64,000 nucleotides of DNA, taken from Scleromatobacter sp038243995. GTDB lineage: Bacteria > Pseudomonadota > Gammaproteobacteria > Burkholderiales > Burkholderiaceae_C. A program made the translations under genes and the position numbers. Shown here one piece after another: positions 32,123-39,789 of this stretch (the first letter of the stretch is position 1; every line of letters begins with the position of its first letter). The notes under the pieces are model-generated. The model worked only from the letters and a program-made list of their open reading frames with translations, did no database searches and was not told where the DNA came from. Location: positions 1 to 64,000 of the forward strand of contig JBBRTV010000001.1 in NCBI GenBank assembly GCA_038243995.1, written 5' to 3'.

Positions 32123-33484
32123 ATGGAACAGCGTTTGTCCCCGGAGCCCCCCCTTGTTCGCGACTCGCGCATCAGGCCCCCCGACGCCGGCGAGGGCGGC
32201 GGGCCGGCCGGTTCGGCCGCAGGATGGCGAGTCTCGTGGCTGTTCGCGGCGCCGCACCGGATCGCGTTCATGTGCGGCACCTGCCTGCTGGTCGCCACTG
32301 CGGTGTGGTGGCTGGCGGCGACGCTCGCCGTCGCGGGCGGCCGGACGGCGGGCGCGGGTCTTCCGATCGGGGAGATCCATGGCCTGGTGATGGCATTCGG
32401 GTTCATGCCGTTCTTCTTCGCGGGTTTCATGTTCACGGCCGTCCCGAAATGGCTGGCCTGCCGCCCCGTTCCCATCCACGCGGTGAGCCGGCCGATTTTC
32501 GCGCAGGTGGCGGGCTGGATCGTGTTCATGATCGCGGCCCGGTCGAGCGACCGGGCGTTCGTCGCCGCGGTCGGCGGGCTGGGACTGGTGGCGGTCGCGC
32601 TCGGGTGGACGCAGCTGTGGCTGCGCTTCGTCGCCCTGGTTCGAGGCAGCGGGGCGCACGATCGCACGCATGCGAGCGTGCTCGCGCTCGCGGGCGCGGC
32701 CGGGGCGTTGTCGTTGTGGGCTGCCGCGGCCGGCGTGACGGTCTCCGACGAGGGGGTGGTGCGTGCGGCCACCCAGGCCGGGCTGTGGCTGTTCGTCGGC
32801 GGCACGTTCGTGGCCGCCGCGCACCGGATGATTCCCTTCGTCGGAGCGGCCGCGCTGGCGCCGCTCGACGAGTGGCGCCCGCTCTGGCTCCTCGGCGGGC
32901 TGCTGGCGCTGTTCGGCATCGAGGGCCTGTTCGCGATCGTCGATGCGCTGGCGCTGGCGTTGCCTGCGGCGGCCGATGCCCTGCGGGTCGTCGTGGAGCT
33001 GGGGGCCGGCCTGGGCCTGTCCTTCCTGGCCTTGCGCCGGGCCCGGGTGCTGAACGTGCGGGTTCGCCTGGTCGCCATGCTCCATGCGGGTTTCGCGTGG
33101 CTCGCCGTCGCGTTTCTCCTGGCGGGGGCGTCCCACCTGCTATGGGTGGCGACCGACGGTGAACTGTCGCTCGGCGCAGCGCCCTTGCACGCCTACACGA
33201 TGGGCTTCCTCGGATCGATCCTGCTGGCGATGGTCACGCGCATCACCTGCGCGCAGGCGGGCCGGACCGTGGTCGCGGACGATGTCCTGTGGCGCCTGTT
33301 CTGGCTGCTGCAGGCCACGATCGTCCTGCGGGTGGCGGGCGGCGTCGCCGCCGGGCTCGGCCTGGCGGGCGCGTGGACGATGATCGTCGCGGCGGCCGCG
33401 GGATGGGCCCTGCTGTGCGTGGCGTGGGCCTGGCGTTACGGCCCGTGGTACGGGCAGCCGCGCCAGGACGGACGCCCGGGCTGA
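32123..33484 (+). CDS. nnrS: NnrS family protein
   Basis: A 453-aa polytopic inner-membrane protein of the NnrS family. In denitrifiers and Vibrio, NnrS is a haem/copper membrane protein that protects against iron-NO damage during nitrosative stress. About twelve helices are visible, with family blocks WLFAAPHRIAFMCGT, GEIHGLVMAFGFMPFFFAGF and HAYTMGFLGSILLAMVTRIT, whose histidines are candidate metal ligands. The ATG at 32123 is chosen at the start of the conserved region; an open frame continues upstream without homology. It is transcribed away from the second nnrS and has its own FNR-like promoter. Confidence 0.9.
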   Translation: MEQRLSPEPPLVRDSRIRPPDAGEGGGPAGSAAGWRVSWLFAAPHRIAFMCGTCLLVATAVWWLAATLAVAGGRTAGAGLPIGEIHGLVMAFGFMPFFFAGFMFTAVPKWLACRPVPIHAVSRPIFAQVAGWIVFMIAARSSDRAFVAAVGGLGLVAVALGWTQLWLRFVALVRGSGAHDRTHASVLALAGAAGALSLWAAAAGVTVSDEGVVRAATQAGLWLFVGGTFVAAAHRMIPFVGAAALAPLDEWRPLWLLGGLLALFGIEGLFAIVDALALALPAAADALRVVVELGAGLGLSFLALRRARVLNVRVRLVAMLHAGFAWLAVAFLLAGASHLLWVATDGELSLGAAPLHAYTMGFLGSILLAMVTRITCAQAGRTVVADDVLWRLFWLLQATIVLRVAGGVAAGLGLAGAWTMIVAAAAGWALLCVAWAWRYGPWYGQPRQDGRPG

Positions 33485-33522
33485 AACGGGGCAATGCGGC
33501 GATGGCTGCGTGGCGGCGAGGC

Positions 33523-33918
33523 TCAGAGCAGTGACAGGGCGCCGAGCGGGCTCTTCGTGATCGCGACGGAGATGATCCATCCGACCGTCAGCAGCGCGCC
33601 GATCCAGGCCGCTGCGCGTACGCCCGCCGGCAGGCCTGGTCGCAGCGCGACCAGGCCCAGCCCGATATAGACGAACAGGCCGAGGACCTTGGCCAGCAGC
33701 CACGGGGAGGACAGCGGCGAGATGCCCAGCATCCACGCGAGCGTGACGGCGGAGACCAGCAGCACGGTGTCGATCGCGTGCGGCAGCGCCTTGACGACCC
33801 GGCCCCCGATCGCCTCCGCGCCGGCCAGGCTGCCGAGCCCCCGGATGAAGAAGCCGGTGACGGACAGCGCGACGGCGGTCTCGTGGATCATGCGAATGGC
33901 GAGATAGTTCATGGACAT
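33523..33918 (-). CDS. SirB-family membrane protein
   Basis: A 131-aa protein with four predicted membrane helices that matches SirB (invasion gene expression up-regulator family), with MIHETAVALSVTGFFIRGLG and the loop ALPHAIDTVLLVSAVTLAW. The biochemical role of SirB proteins is unsettled. It begins immediately after the nnrS stop (TGAATG) and closes the NO-response operon. Its conserved histidines in helices (IHETA, PHAID) hint at haem or metal binding (inference). Confidence 0.8.
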   Translation of the reverse strand: MSMNYLAIRMIHETAVALSVTGFFIRGLGSLAGAEAIGGRVVKALPHAIDTVLLVSAVTLAWMLGISPLSSPWLLAKVLGLFVYIGLGLVALRPGLPAGVRAAAWIGALLTVGWIISVAITKSPLGALSLL

Positions 33919-35115
33919 TCAGCCGGGCAGGCCATCGAGGCGCGGCCGTGTCAGGGCGGGCCAGTAGCGTACCGCGTACAGGCCGAACCCCGCGGACCAG
34001 AGCGCCGCCGCGCAGACGACGGCGTGCACGGTGATCGAAGGCGCCAGCAGCGGCACGAAGACGCGCACGGGCGCCGCCGCCAGCACCAGCAGGTAGATCC
34101 CGACATCCCAGCGATCGGCGCGCAGCACGCGCGCCGTATGGCCGCGCGCCGTGCGCGTCATCATGCCGGCGATCAGGCCGCCCGCGACGCCGACCGTGAG
34201 CGCATGCGTGGCGATCGACGGCGCCACCCAGCCGGCCTGTGCGGCCACGCGCAAGGCCAGGTGCAGCGGGATCCAGAAGCACGCGACGTGCAGCACCCAG
34301 ACGATGGGCGCCCGCCAGGTCTTCCACGGTTTCCACAGCGCCCAGCGCGCCAGGTGCGCCGCGGCGGCGATCGCCGCGACGATCGCGACGGGTGGCCCGG
34401 CCAGTTGCAGCAGGTCGGCCGCCAGCAGCGCCAGGACAGAGCCGGACGCGACCTTGCCCAGCCAGCCGATCGACACCGCCTGCGCGCCAGGCACGCCATT
34501 GTTGGTGAACATCGGCATCACGCGCCCGGTGATGACCGAGATGATGAACAGCAGCACGTCGAGCCCTGCCTGCACGCCCAGCCAGCCCAGCGGCGGGATG
34601 ACGCCCAGCTGCGACAGATGCACCGCGGCGACCCCGGCGGACATCAGCACGAGCAGGCCGACGAAGAAGTAGTTGCGACGATTGCCGCCGCGCCAGAGCG
34701 GCAGTCCCAGCGCGACCGCAGCCGCGAGGGGGAACGCCGCATTGGCGATCGCCGCCGCCCATCCGAACGGGGTCAGCACGAGGATGCGAGCGGCGATCCA
34801 GAGCGCCGCCAGGGCCATCAAGGGGCGTCCCGTGAGGGTCGGCTGTCCCGACCAGTTGCGCCCCGCGGTCAGCAGGAATCCGACGACCACGGCCAGCGCG
34901 AATCCGAACAGCATTTCATGCGCATGCCAGATCGGGCCGACCAGGTACGCCCGGCCCAGCCAGCCCGCGAACTGCGCGGCCCACAGCGCGATCGACAGCG
35001 CGGCGAACGCGCTGGCCAGCAGGTAGAACGGGCGGAACGCGAGCTCCCACATGGCGAAGCCCTGCGGATGCAGCGCGGGCCGCCTGGGCGCATCGAGGTT
35101 GACGGGGGGGGCCAT
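33919..35115 (-). CDS. nnrS: NnrS family protein (second copy)
   Basis: A 398-aa polytopic membrane protein, a clear NnrS homologue: MWELAFRPFYLLASAFAALS, PIWHAHEMLFGFALAVVVGF and GRVMPMFTNNGVPGAQAV are family hallmarks. His residues in HAHEM are likely metal ligands. It is different in sequence from the nnrS at 32123, so the two are ancient paralogues and not a recent duplication. It is coupled to the upstream membrane-protein gene by a TGATG junction. Confidence 0.93.
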   Translation of the reverse strand: MAPPVNLDAPRRPALHPQGFAMWELAFRPFYLLASAFAALSIALWAAQFAGWLGRAYLVGPIWHAHEMLFGFALAVVVGFLLTAGRNWSGQPTLTGRPLMALAALWIAARILVLTPFGWAAAIANAAFPLAAAVALGLPLWRGGNRRNYFFVGLLVLMSAGVAAVHLSQLGVIPPLGWLGVQAGLDVLLFIISVITGRVMPMFTNNGVPGAQAVSIGWLGKVASGSVLALLAADLLQLAGPPVAIVAAIAAAAHLARWALWKPWKTWRAPIVWVLHVACFWIPLHLALRVAAQAGWVAPSIATHALTVGVAGGLIAGMMTRTARGHTARVLRADRWDVGIYLLVLAAAPVRVFVPLLAPSITVHAVVCAAALWSAGFGLYAVRYWPALTRPRLDGLPG

Positions 35116-36257
35116 CAGGCGACCTTCGCGGCGGCGCGGGCGTCGGCCATGATGCGCCAGGCGATTGCCGCGCCGGCGATCGTCGCGGCGAACAAGCCCA
35201 GCGCCACCGCATTGAAGAGGGCGCCGATGCCGCGCACGAGATAGTCGGCATGGCCGAATCCCAGGCGCAGCAGGAGCGACAGGTGGAGCGCGACGAGGGG
35301 CACGTAGAAGACCCTGCCGAAGCGCACCTTGATGCCCGCCACGGCCGGCAGGATCACCGGGGCGTGCGCCATCATCATGCTCACGACGAAGCCCAGGCCG
35401 AGCGCGTGCAGCGCGGTGTCGCGCAGTGCGAACCCGGCGGTCGTCGCCGCCCAGGCGACGCCGGCCACCGCCAGCCAGGCGTAGCCTGTCAACAGGCAAA
35501 CAGCCATGTAGCGGCTCAGGCCGCGCGCGCGCACGGTGCGCCGCGCGACGTCGTACGCGAAGAGCCAACCCGCCAGGAGCACCAGGGACGCGCCGAAGAC
35601 GGCGCCTGCGAGGGCGGGGAACGAGGCGGCCAGCGCGGCGCCTGCGAGCAGCGCGGCCACGATGATCCAGAGCAGCGGCTCGACCTCGGGGCCGCGCCGC
35701 GTCAGGCGCGTCATCTCGAGGCGCTCGGCCGCGATCGTCGTGACCAGGAATGCGAACCACCAGGGCAGCGCGGTGGCCGTGTCGGCGGCGACGAAGAACA
35801 GGTTGCCCGCCAGCCAGGCGCCGGCGCCCGCCAGCAGCAACCACGTGTGCGACGCCGGCTGCCGACGCACCACGACGATGTTGACGCCGATGAACACCGC
35901 GCTTGCGACCGTCAGCAGCCACGCGCCGGGCAGCGGGTGCGACAGCAGGATGCAGGCGCCGCCGAGGCCGGAGGCCAGCGGGGCGAGGAAGGCGAAGGGA
36001 TTCTTGACGGCCACGGCGCGTTCGAACGCGATGACGGTGCCCAGGAAGGCCCCGATCATCAGCGCGGCGTGCGACACCGCGGCTGCCACGAGCCATGCGG
36101 CCAGCGTGGTGGGCGGCGGGGCGGTGCAGGCGCGCAGCAAGCCGCCGGCGATGCCGCCCGCCAGTGCGAGTGGCGCCAGCAGCAGGATCAGCCCGCGGGC
36201 GAGGGTCACCACCCCATGATGCGTCTTGCGCGGTCGGACATTCGGTCGGGCGTCCAT
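35115..36257 (-). CDS. Polytopic membrane protein, NnrS-like
   Basis: A 380-aa hydrophobic protein with about eleven predicted helices. Segments such as HAALMIGAFLGTVIAFERAVAV and LHALGLGFVVSMMMAHAPVIL recall the NnrS architecture, but the NnrS signature blocks are weak, so it is a distant relative or separate family. ATG 36257 overlaps the DUF59 gene by 52 nt. A GTG at 36209 would give a 4-nt GTGA overlap, as seen elsewhere in this operon, and may be the true start. Function unknown; operon context points to nitric-oxide stress. Confidence 0.75.
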   Translation of the reverse strand: MDARPNVRPRKTHHGVVTLARGLILLLAPLALAGGIAGGLLRACTAPPPTTLAAWLVAAAVSHAALMIGAFLGTVIAFERAVAVKNPFAFLAPLASGLGGACILLSHPLPGAWLLTVASAVFIGVNIVVVRRQPASHTWLLLAGAGAWLAGNLFFVAADTATALPWWFAFLVTTIAAERLEMTRLTRRGPEVEPLLWIIVAALLAGAALAASFPALAGAVFGASLVLLAGWLFAYDVARRTVRARGLSRYMAVCLLTGYAWLAVAGVAWAATTAGFALRDTALHALGLGFVVSMMMAHAPVILPAVAGIKVRFGRVFYVPLVALHLSLLLRLGFGHADYLVRGIGALFNAVALGLFAATIAGAAIAWRIMADARAAAKVA

Positions 36258-36568
36258 GGGGGTTCCCAGACAAGTTCGGTTTCGAGGGCGAGCGCGGCGG
36301 GCACGACGCGCGCCAGCTCGTGCCAGATGTCGTCGATGATGACATCCGCGACGGGACAGGCGGCCGACGTCATCGTCAATCGCACGTGCAATGAGGCGTC
36401 GCCCACGTCGACGCCGTAGATCAGGCCGACATCGACGATGGTCATCGCGACCTCGGGGTCGATCACGCGGCTGAGCGCCGCGACGATGGGCCCGCGCAGT
36501 TCCTCCGGGCCGGCGTAGGGGAAGGGCGGCGCGACGGCCTCTGCCGGGCCCGCCGGTGCGGCACTCAC
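36206..36568 (-). CDS. MIP18/DUF59 metal-sulfur cluster assembly protein
   Basis: A 120-aa protein of the MIP18 (PaaD/SufT/DUF59) family, which assists Fe-S cluster assembly or delivery. The core VIDPEVAMTIVDVGLIYGVDV and the single-Cys motif MTSAACPVADVIIDDI are intact. The start is GTG at 36568, overlapping the nsrR stop as GTGA. Placement behind nsrR and norB suggests repair or loading of Fe-S clusters damaged by NO (inference). Confidence 0.85.
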   Translation of the reverse strand: MSAAPAGPAEAVAPPFPYAGPEELRGPIVAALSRVIDPEVAMTIVDVGLIYGVDVGDASLHVRLTMTSAACPVADVIIDDIWHELARVVPAALALETELVWEPPWTPDRMSDRARRIMGW

Positions 36569-37035
36569 GATGGATGCCCCGAAAGAGGTGGGACGACCGG
36601 CGTCGTCAGGAAGAGGATAGTCGCGAGGGCCGCGCGGTCGACGACGAGATCCGCCAGCGTGTAGCGATCGAGCACGGCCAGAAAGGCTGCGACCGCCTCG
36701 CCGAGGACGCCGCGAAGACGGCAGATGTCCGCGATGGCGCAGTGGCTCTCGCCCTCGCCGAAGCATTCGGCCGGATGCGGGGCGCCTTCCGTGAGGCGCA
36801 CCACTTCGCCGAGGAAGATCGTGTCGGCGGGCTGGCCGAGCGCCATGCCGCCGCCCTTGCCGCGCACCGTGGCGACCCATCCCTGCTTGCCGAGGAAGTG
36901 CACCACCTTCATCAGGTGGCTTTCGGAGATCTGGAACGCGTCTGCGATTTCCGCGATCGTGGCGCGGCGCGCCGGATCGGCGGCCAGGAAGATCAGGACG
37001 CGCAGGCTGTAGTCGGTGAAGGTCGTGAGTTTCAT
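36565..37035 (-). CDS. nsrR: NsrR-type Rrf2 repressor
   Basis: A 156-aa Rrf2-family [2Fe-2S] regulator. The N-terminal winged helix MKLTTFTDYSLRVLIFLAAD and recognition region AFQISESHLMKVVHFLGKQG match NsrR. Three cysteines in ECFGEGESHCAIADICRLRG are the cluster ligands. NsrR represses NO-detoxification genes and is released when NO attacks its cluster. It lies 46 bp after norB on the same strand, so it is probably in the operon it represses; a matching operator is found at 39711-39733. Confidence 0.93.
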   Translation of the reverse strand: MKLTTFTDYSLRVLIFLAADPARRATIAEIADAFQISESHLMKVVHFLGKQGWVATVRGKGGGMALGQPADTIFLGEVVRLTEGAPHPAECFGEGESHCAIADICRLRGVLGEAVAAFLAVLDRYTLADLVVDRAALATILFLTTPVVPPLSGHPS

Positions 37036-37043
37036 GATGCGGG

Positions 37044-37071
37044 CGAGGGCCGGCGTTGCCGCCGGCCCTCG
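37044..37071 (-). repeat. Hairpin between norB and nsrR
   Basis: A perfect 11-bp stem (37044-37054 with 37061-37071) with a 6-nt loop lies in the 45-bp spacer. There is no T-run in the direction of transcription, so it looks like an mRNA-stability or partial attenuation element that could lower nsrR relative to norB. Confidence 0.5.
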
Positions 37072-37080
37072 CAGAGAGGT

Positions 37081-39354
37081 TCAACGCGTCGCTGCGGCGC
37101 GGCTGCCGGCGACGACCTGCAGCTTCGCGGCAGGACGACGCAGCAGGCTGAGTGCGTACCAGGCGAGCAGCACGGCCCCGGCGGCGAAGACGATGTCGCC
37201 CGGAACGCGCATCCAGACCAGCGTCTCCATCACCTTCGAGTGGACGATCTCGGGCGAACGCGCGTACCACATGCCCTTCGTGATGCCGGCCCAGGCCTGG
37301 TAGACGCCAGCAGGCAGGATGGACAGGAAGACCATCATCGCCAGGCCGATGTTCAGGCTCCAGAACGCGGGCTTGAGCAGGCGGTCGACGTGCAGGCCGC
37401 GTTCGTAGAGGCCGCGCAGGCAGAACAGCAGCAGGCCGATGCCCAGCATCCCGTAGACACCGAACAGCGCCGCATGTCCGTGCGCAGCCGTCATGTTCAG
37501 GCCCTGCACGTAGTAGAGCGAGGCCGGCGGATTGATCGCGAAGCCGAGCAGGCCCGCGCCGACGGTGTTCCAGAAGCCCACGGCGACGAAGCACATCACC
37601 GGCCACTTGTAGGCCACGAGCCACGGCGCCGCCTTCGAGCGCTGGTAGGTCTGCAGGGCTTCGAGGCCGATCATCGTCAGGGGCACGACCTCGAGCGCCG
37701 AGAACACCGAGCCCACCGCGATGACCGAGGTCGGCGCGCCGGTGAAGTACAGGTGGTGCAGCGTGCCGAGGATGCCGCCGAACAGGAACACGATGGTCTC
37801 GGCGACGATCGCGCGGTTCGCGCTCGCGGTGCGCACCAGGCCAAGCTTTGTGAAGATCAGCGCGACGACCGCGGTGGCGAACACCTCGAAGAAGCCTTCG
37901 ACCCAGAGGTGCACCAGCCACCAGCGCCAGTACTCGATCATCGAGTAGTGCGAGTGCTGGTTCCAGACCAGCGACGTCGAGTAGAAGCCGCCGATGCAGG
38001 CCGCCGACAGGAACACCATCGCGATGAGGCCGCGCGATTCCGAGGGCTTCATCAGCGCCGGCCACAAGGCACGGCCCAGCAGGAAGACCCAGAACAGCAG
38101 GCCGACGAACAGCAGGTATTGCCAGACGCGGCCCATGCTCGTGTATTCGAGTCCCTGGTTGCCGATCCAGAAGCTGTAGTCGAAGCCGAGATGCTGCAGC
38201 GTGCCGAGCCAGCCGGTGGCGATCGAGCCCACCACGATGGCGATCAGTGCCCAGAACAGCACGTCGACACCGAGCTTCTGGAACTTCGGTTCACGGCCCG
38301 ACAGCAGCGGCGCGATGTAGAGACCCGTCGCCAGCCAGGCGGTGGCGATCCAGAAGATGCCCACCTGGGTATGGATGGTGCGGCTGATGACGTAGGGGAG
38401 CACTTCCGCGAGCGGGATGCCGAAGAACGCGCGGCCCTCGACGGAGTAGTGCGCGGTGATGGTGCCCATCGCGATCTGCAGCATCATCAGGCCGATGACG
38501 GCGAAGAAGTACTTGCGCGTCGCCATCATCGACGGAGTCGCCTTGACGTTCAGGAACGGATCGTTGGGCAGCGGCTCGGCGGCCGGTTCGTGGCCCGTGC
38601 TGCCGTGCACCCACAGCATCGCGGCGATGCCGGCGAGCAGCAGGATGATGCTGACCATCGACCACACGGCGGCCGAATCGGACATCGTGTTGCCCACCAG
38701 CGGATCGTGCGGCCAGTTGCTGGTGTAGGACAGGCCGGTCTCGCCGGGACGGTCGGTGACGGCGGCCCACGAGCTCCAGAAGAAGAAGGCGGCGATCGCC
38801 TCGCGGTCGGCCTTGGCGGGCAGCGAGCCGTCGTTCATCGCGTACTGCTCGCGCAGCGTCGCGAGCGACGGCTCGGTGCCGAAGACGCCGTCGATGTGCG
38901 CGGCGACTTGCTGGATCGCCTGCGCGCGCTCGGGCGAGACGGTGATGGTGGAATTGATGCTGTCGTACGTGTTGCGACGCATCTCTTCCTTCAGGACGGC
39001 ATCCACGCCGGCGATGTCGGCCACGCTGGGCGTCGCCGAGGCGACGCGCTGCCGGGTGCGGATCGCCTGCAGTGCCAGGGCCTCGCGGTGCAGCCAGTCG
39101 GCCGACCAGTCGGGCGCGACATAGCTGCCGTGGCCCCAGACGGTGCCCAGTTGCTGGCCGCCGGCGGACAGCCAGGCCTGCTGGCCGCGCTGGATCTGGT
39201 CGCCGGTGAACAGCACCGTCCCCTCGGTGGTCACCACCTGTCTGGGGATGGGCGGTGCCGAGAGATAGATCTGCCAGCCGAGGTAGCCGAGCGCCCCGAA
39301 CGACAGCACGAAGATGAGGCCGAGCCAGCGCCACAGCCTTGAATTGTTGGTCAT
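37081..39354 (-). CDS. norB: Quinol-dependent nitric oxide reductase
   Basis: A 757-aa single-subunit qNOR (also called norZ) that reduces 2 NO to N2O at a haem b3/FeB centre in the inner membrane, taking electrons from quinol. The N-terminal roughly 200 residues form the fused periplasmic domain that replaces NorC, without a CxxCH haem motif. About 14 helices follow. Ligand-bearing blocks are SRTIHTQVGIFWIATAWLAT, HSHYSMIEYWRWWLVHLWVE, and HHLYFTGAPTSVIAVGSVFS. It is preceded after 33 bp by the DUF2249 gene and driven by the FNR/NsrR-type promoter. Confidence 0.96.
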   Translation of the reverse strand: MTNNSRLWRWLGLIFVLSFGALGYLGWQIYLSAPPIPRQVVTTEGTVLFTGDQIQRGQQAWLSAGGQQLGTVWGHGSYVAPDWSADWLHREALALQAIRTRQRVASATPSVADIAGVDAVLKEEMRRNTYDSINSTITVSPERAQAIQQVAAHIDGVFGTEPSLATLREQYAMNDGSLPAKADREAIAAFFFWSSWAAVTDRPGETGLSYTSNWPHDPLVGNTMSDSAAVWSMVSIILLLAGIAAMLWVHGSTGHEPAAEPLPNDPFLNVKATPSMMATRKYFFAVIGLMMLQIAMGTITAHYSVEGRAFFGIPLAEVLPYVISRTIHTQVGIFWIATAWLATGLYIAPLLSGREPKFQKLGVDVLFWALIAIVVGSIATGWLGTLQHLGFDYSFWIGNQGLEYTSMGRVWQYLLFVGLLFWVFLLGRALWPALMKPSESRGLIAMVFLSAACIGGFYSTSLVWNQHSHYSMIEYWRWWLVHLWVEGFFEVFATAVVALIFTKLGLVRTASANRAIVAETIVFLFGGILGTLHHLYFTGAPTSVIAVGSVFSALEVVPLTMIGLEALQTYQRSKAAPWLVAYKWPVMCFVAVGFWNTVGAGLLGFAINPPASLYYVQGLNMTAAHGHAALFGVYGMLGIGLLLFCLRGLYERGLHVDRLLKPAFWSLNIGLAMMVFLSILPAGVYQAWAGITKGMWYARSPEIVHSKVMETLVWMRVPGDIVFAAGAVLLAWYALSLLRRPAAKLQVVAGSRAAATR

Positions 39355-39387
39355 GAAAATGTCCTCGCGAGTGGATTCATGGCGGGC

Positions 39388-39681
39388 TCAGGCGCCTCCG
39401 CACGAGCCGCAGCACGTGGTCCTGGCCGGGGCGGGCGCCGCGTCGACACGGGCGATCTCGACGCGCCAGAGCGCGGGCCCCTGCTCCAGGTAGGTCCACG
39501 TGAAGGTGCCGGGCATCTCGGCCTGGAACTGGTAGTACAGCGGACGCGGATCGTGGTCGTTGACCAGTTCCATGGTGGCGCCCGGCGCGAGGCCGCGGAA
39601 GGTCGAGAAGATCAGGGGATGCCGTTCGCGCGGCGCGACGGTGCGCACGTCGACGAGCGAGGATTGAGCGCTTTGCGCCAT
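39388..39681 (-). CDS. DUF2249 protein
   Basis: A 97-aa cytoplasmic protein with the DUF2249 fold region RHPLIFSTFRGLAPGATMEL then VNDHDPRPLYYQFQAEMPG. This is a domain often seen next to nor, nir and other NO-response genes. The C-terminus CCGSCGGA adds three cysteines and could bind metal (inference). It is the first gene of the norB operon, with the operator and promoter immediately upstream. Confidence 0.85.
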   Translation of the reverse strand: MAQSAQSSLVDVRTVAPRERHPLIFSTFRGLAPGATMELVNDHDPRPLYYQFQAEMPGTFTWTYLEQGPALWRVEIARVDAAPAPARTTCCGSCGGA

Positions 39682-39710
39682 GGGGAGCTCCGTTTCGAGA
39701 GGGCCGTTTA

Positions 39711-39733
39711 AAGATGCATATAGAATACATCTA
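39711..39733 (-). promoter_or_regulatory. NsrR-type operator
   Basis: Half-sites AAGATGCAT (39711-39719) and ATACATCTA (39725-39733) form an inverted repeat matching in 7 of 9 positions with a 5-bp spacer. This fits the 11-1-11 NsrR consensus known from E. coli (AAGATGCAT...ATGCATCTT type). It covers the predicted transcription start of the nor operon, and the nsrR gene lies within that operon. Confidence 0.75.
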
Positions 39734-39774
39734 TATTAGGAAACCCGAACCCGGTGCGTATTGATCTGGATCAA
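39733..39774 (-). promoter_or_regulatory. FNR/Dnr-type promoter of the nor operon
   Basis: TTGATCTGGATCAA (39761-39774) is a perfect FNR/Dnr consensus palindrome. On the minus strand TAATAT (39738-39733) is a -10 element, and a start near 39726 puts the palindrome centre at -41.5. The NsrR-type operator overlaps the start. Together these imply anaerobic or NO-dependent activation with NsrR repression. Confidence 0.75.
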
Positions 39775-39789
39775 GGCCCGTGGCGGCGT

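Noticed and set aside
31913..33136. Minus-strand frame ending ASKKQYTFGKRHG opposite nnrS
   Set aside because: The body is low-complexity Arg/Gln/Pro sequence antisense to a membrane protein; the neat C-terminus is probably chance.
36556..39342. A 928-codon plus-strand open frame opposite nsrR and norB
   Set aside because: Composition (His, Arg, Gln, Glu rich) is that of a shadow frame; the minus strand has complete, motif-bearing norB and nsrR.
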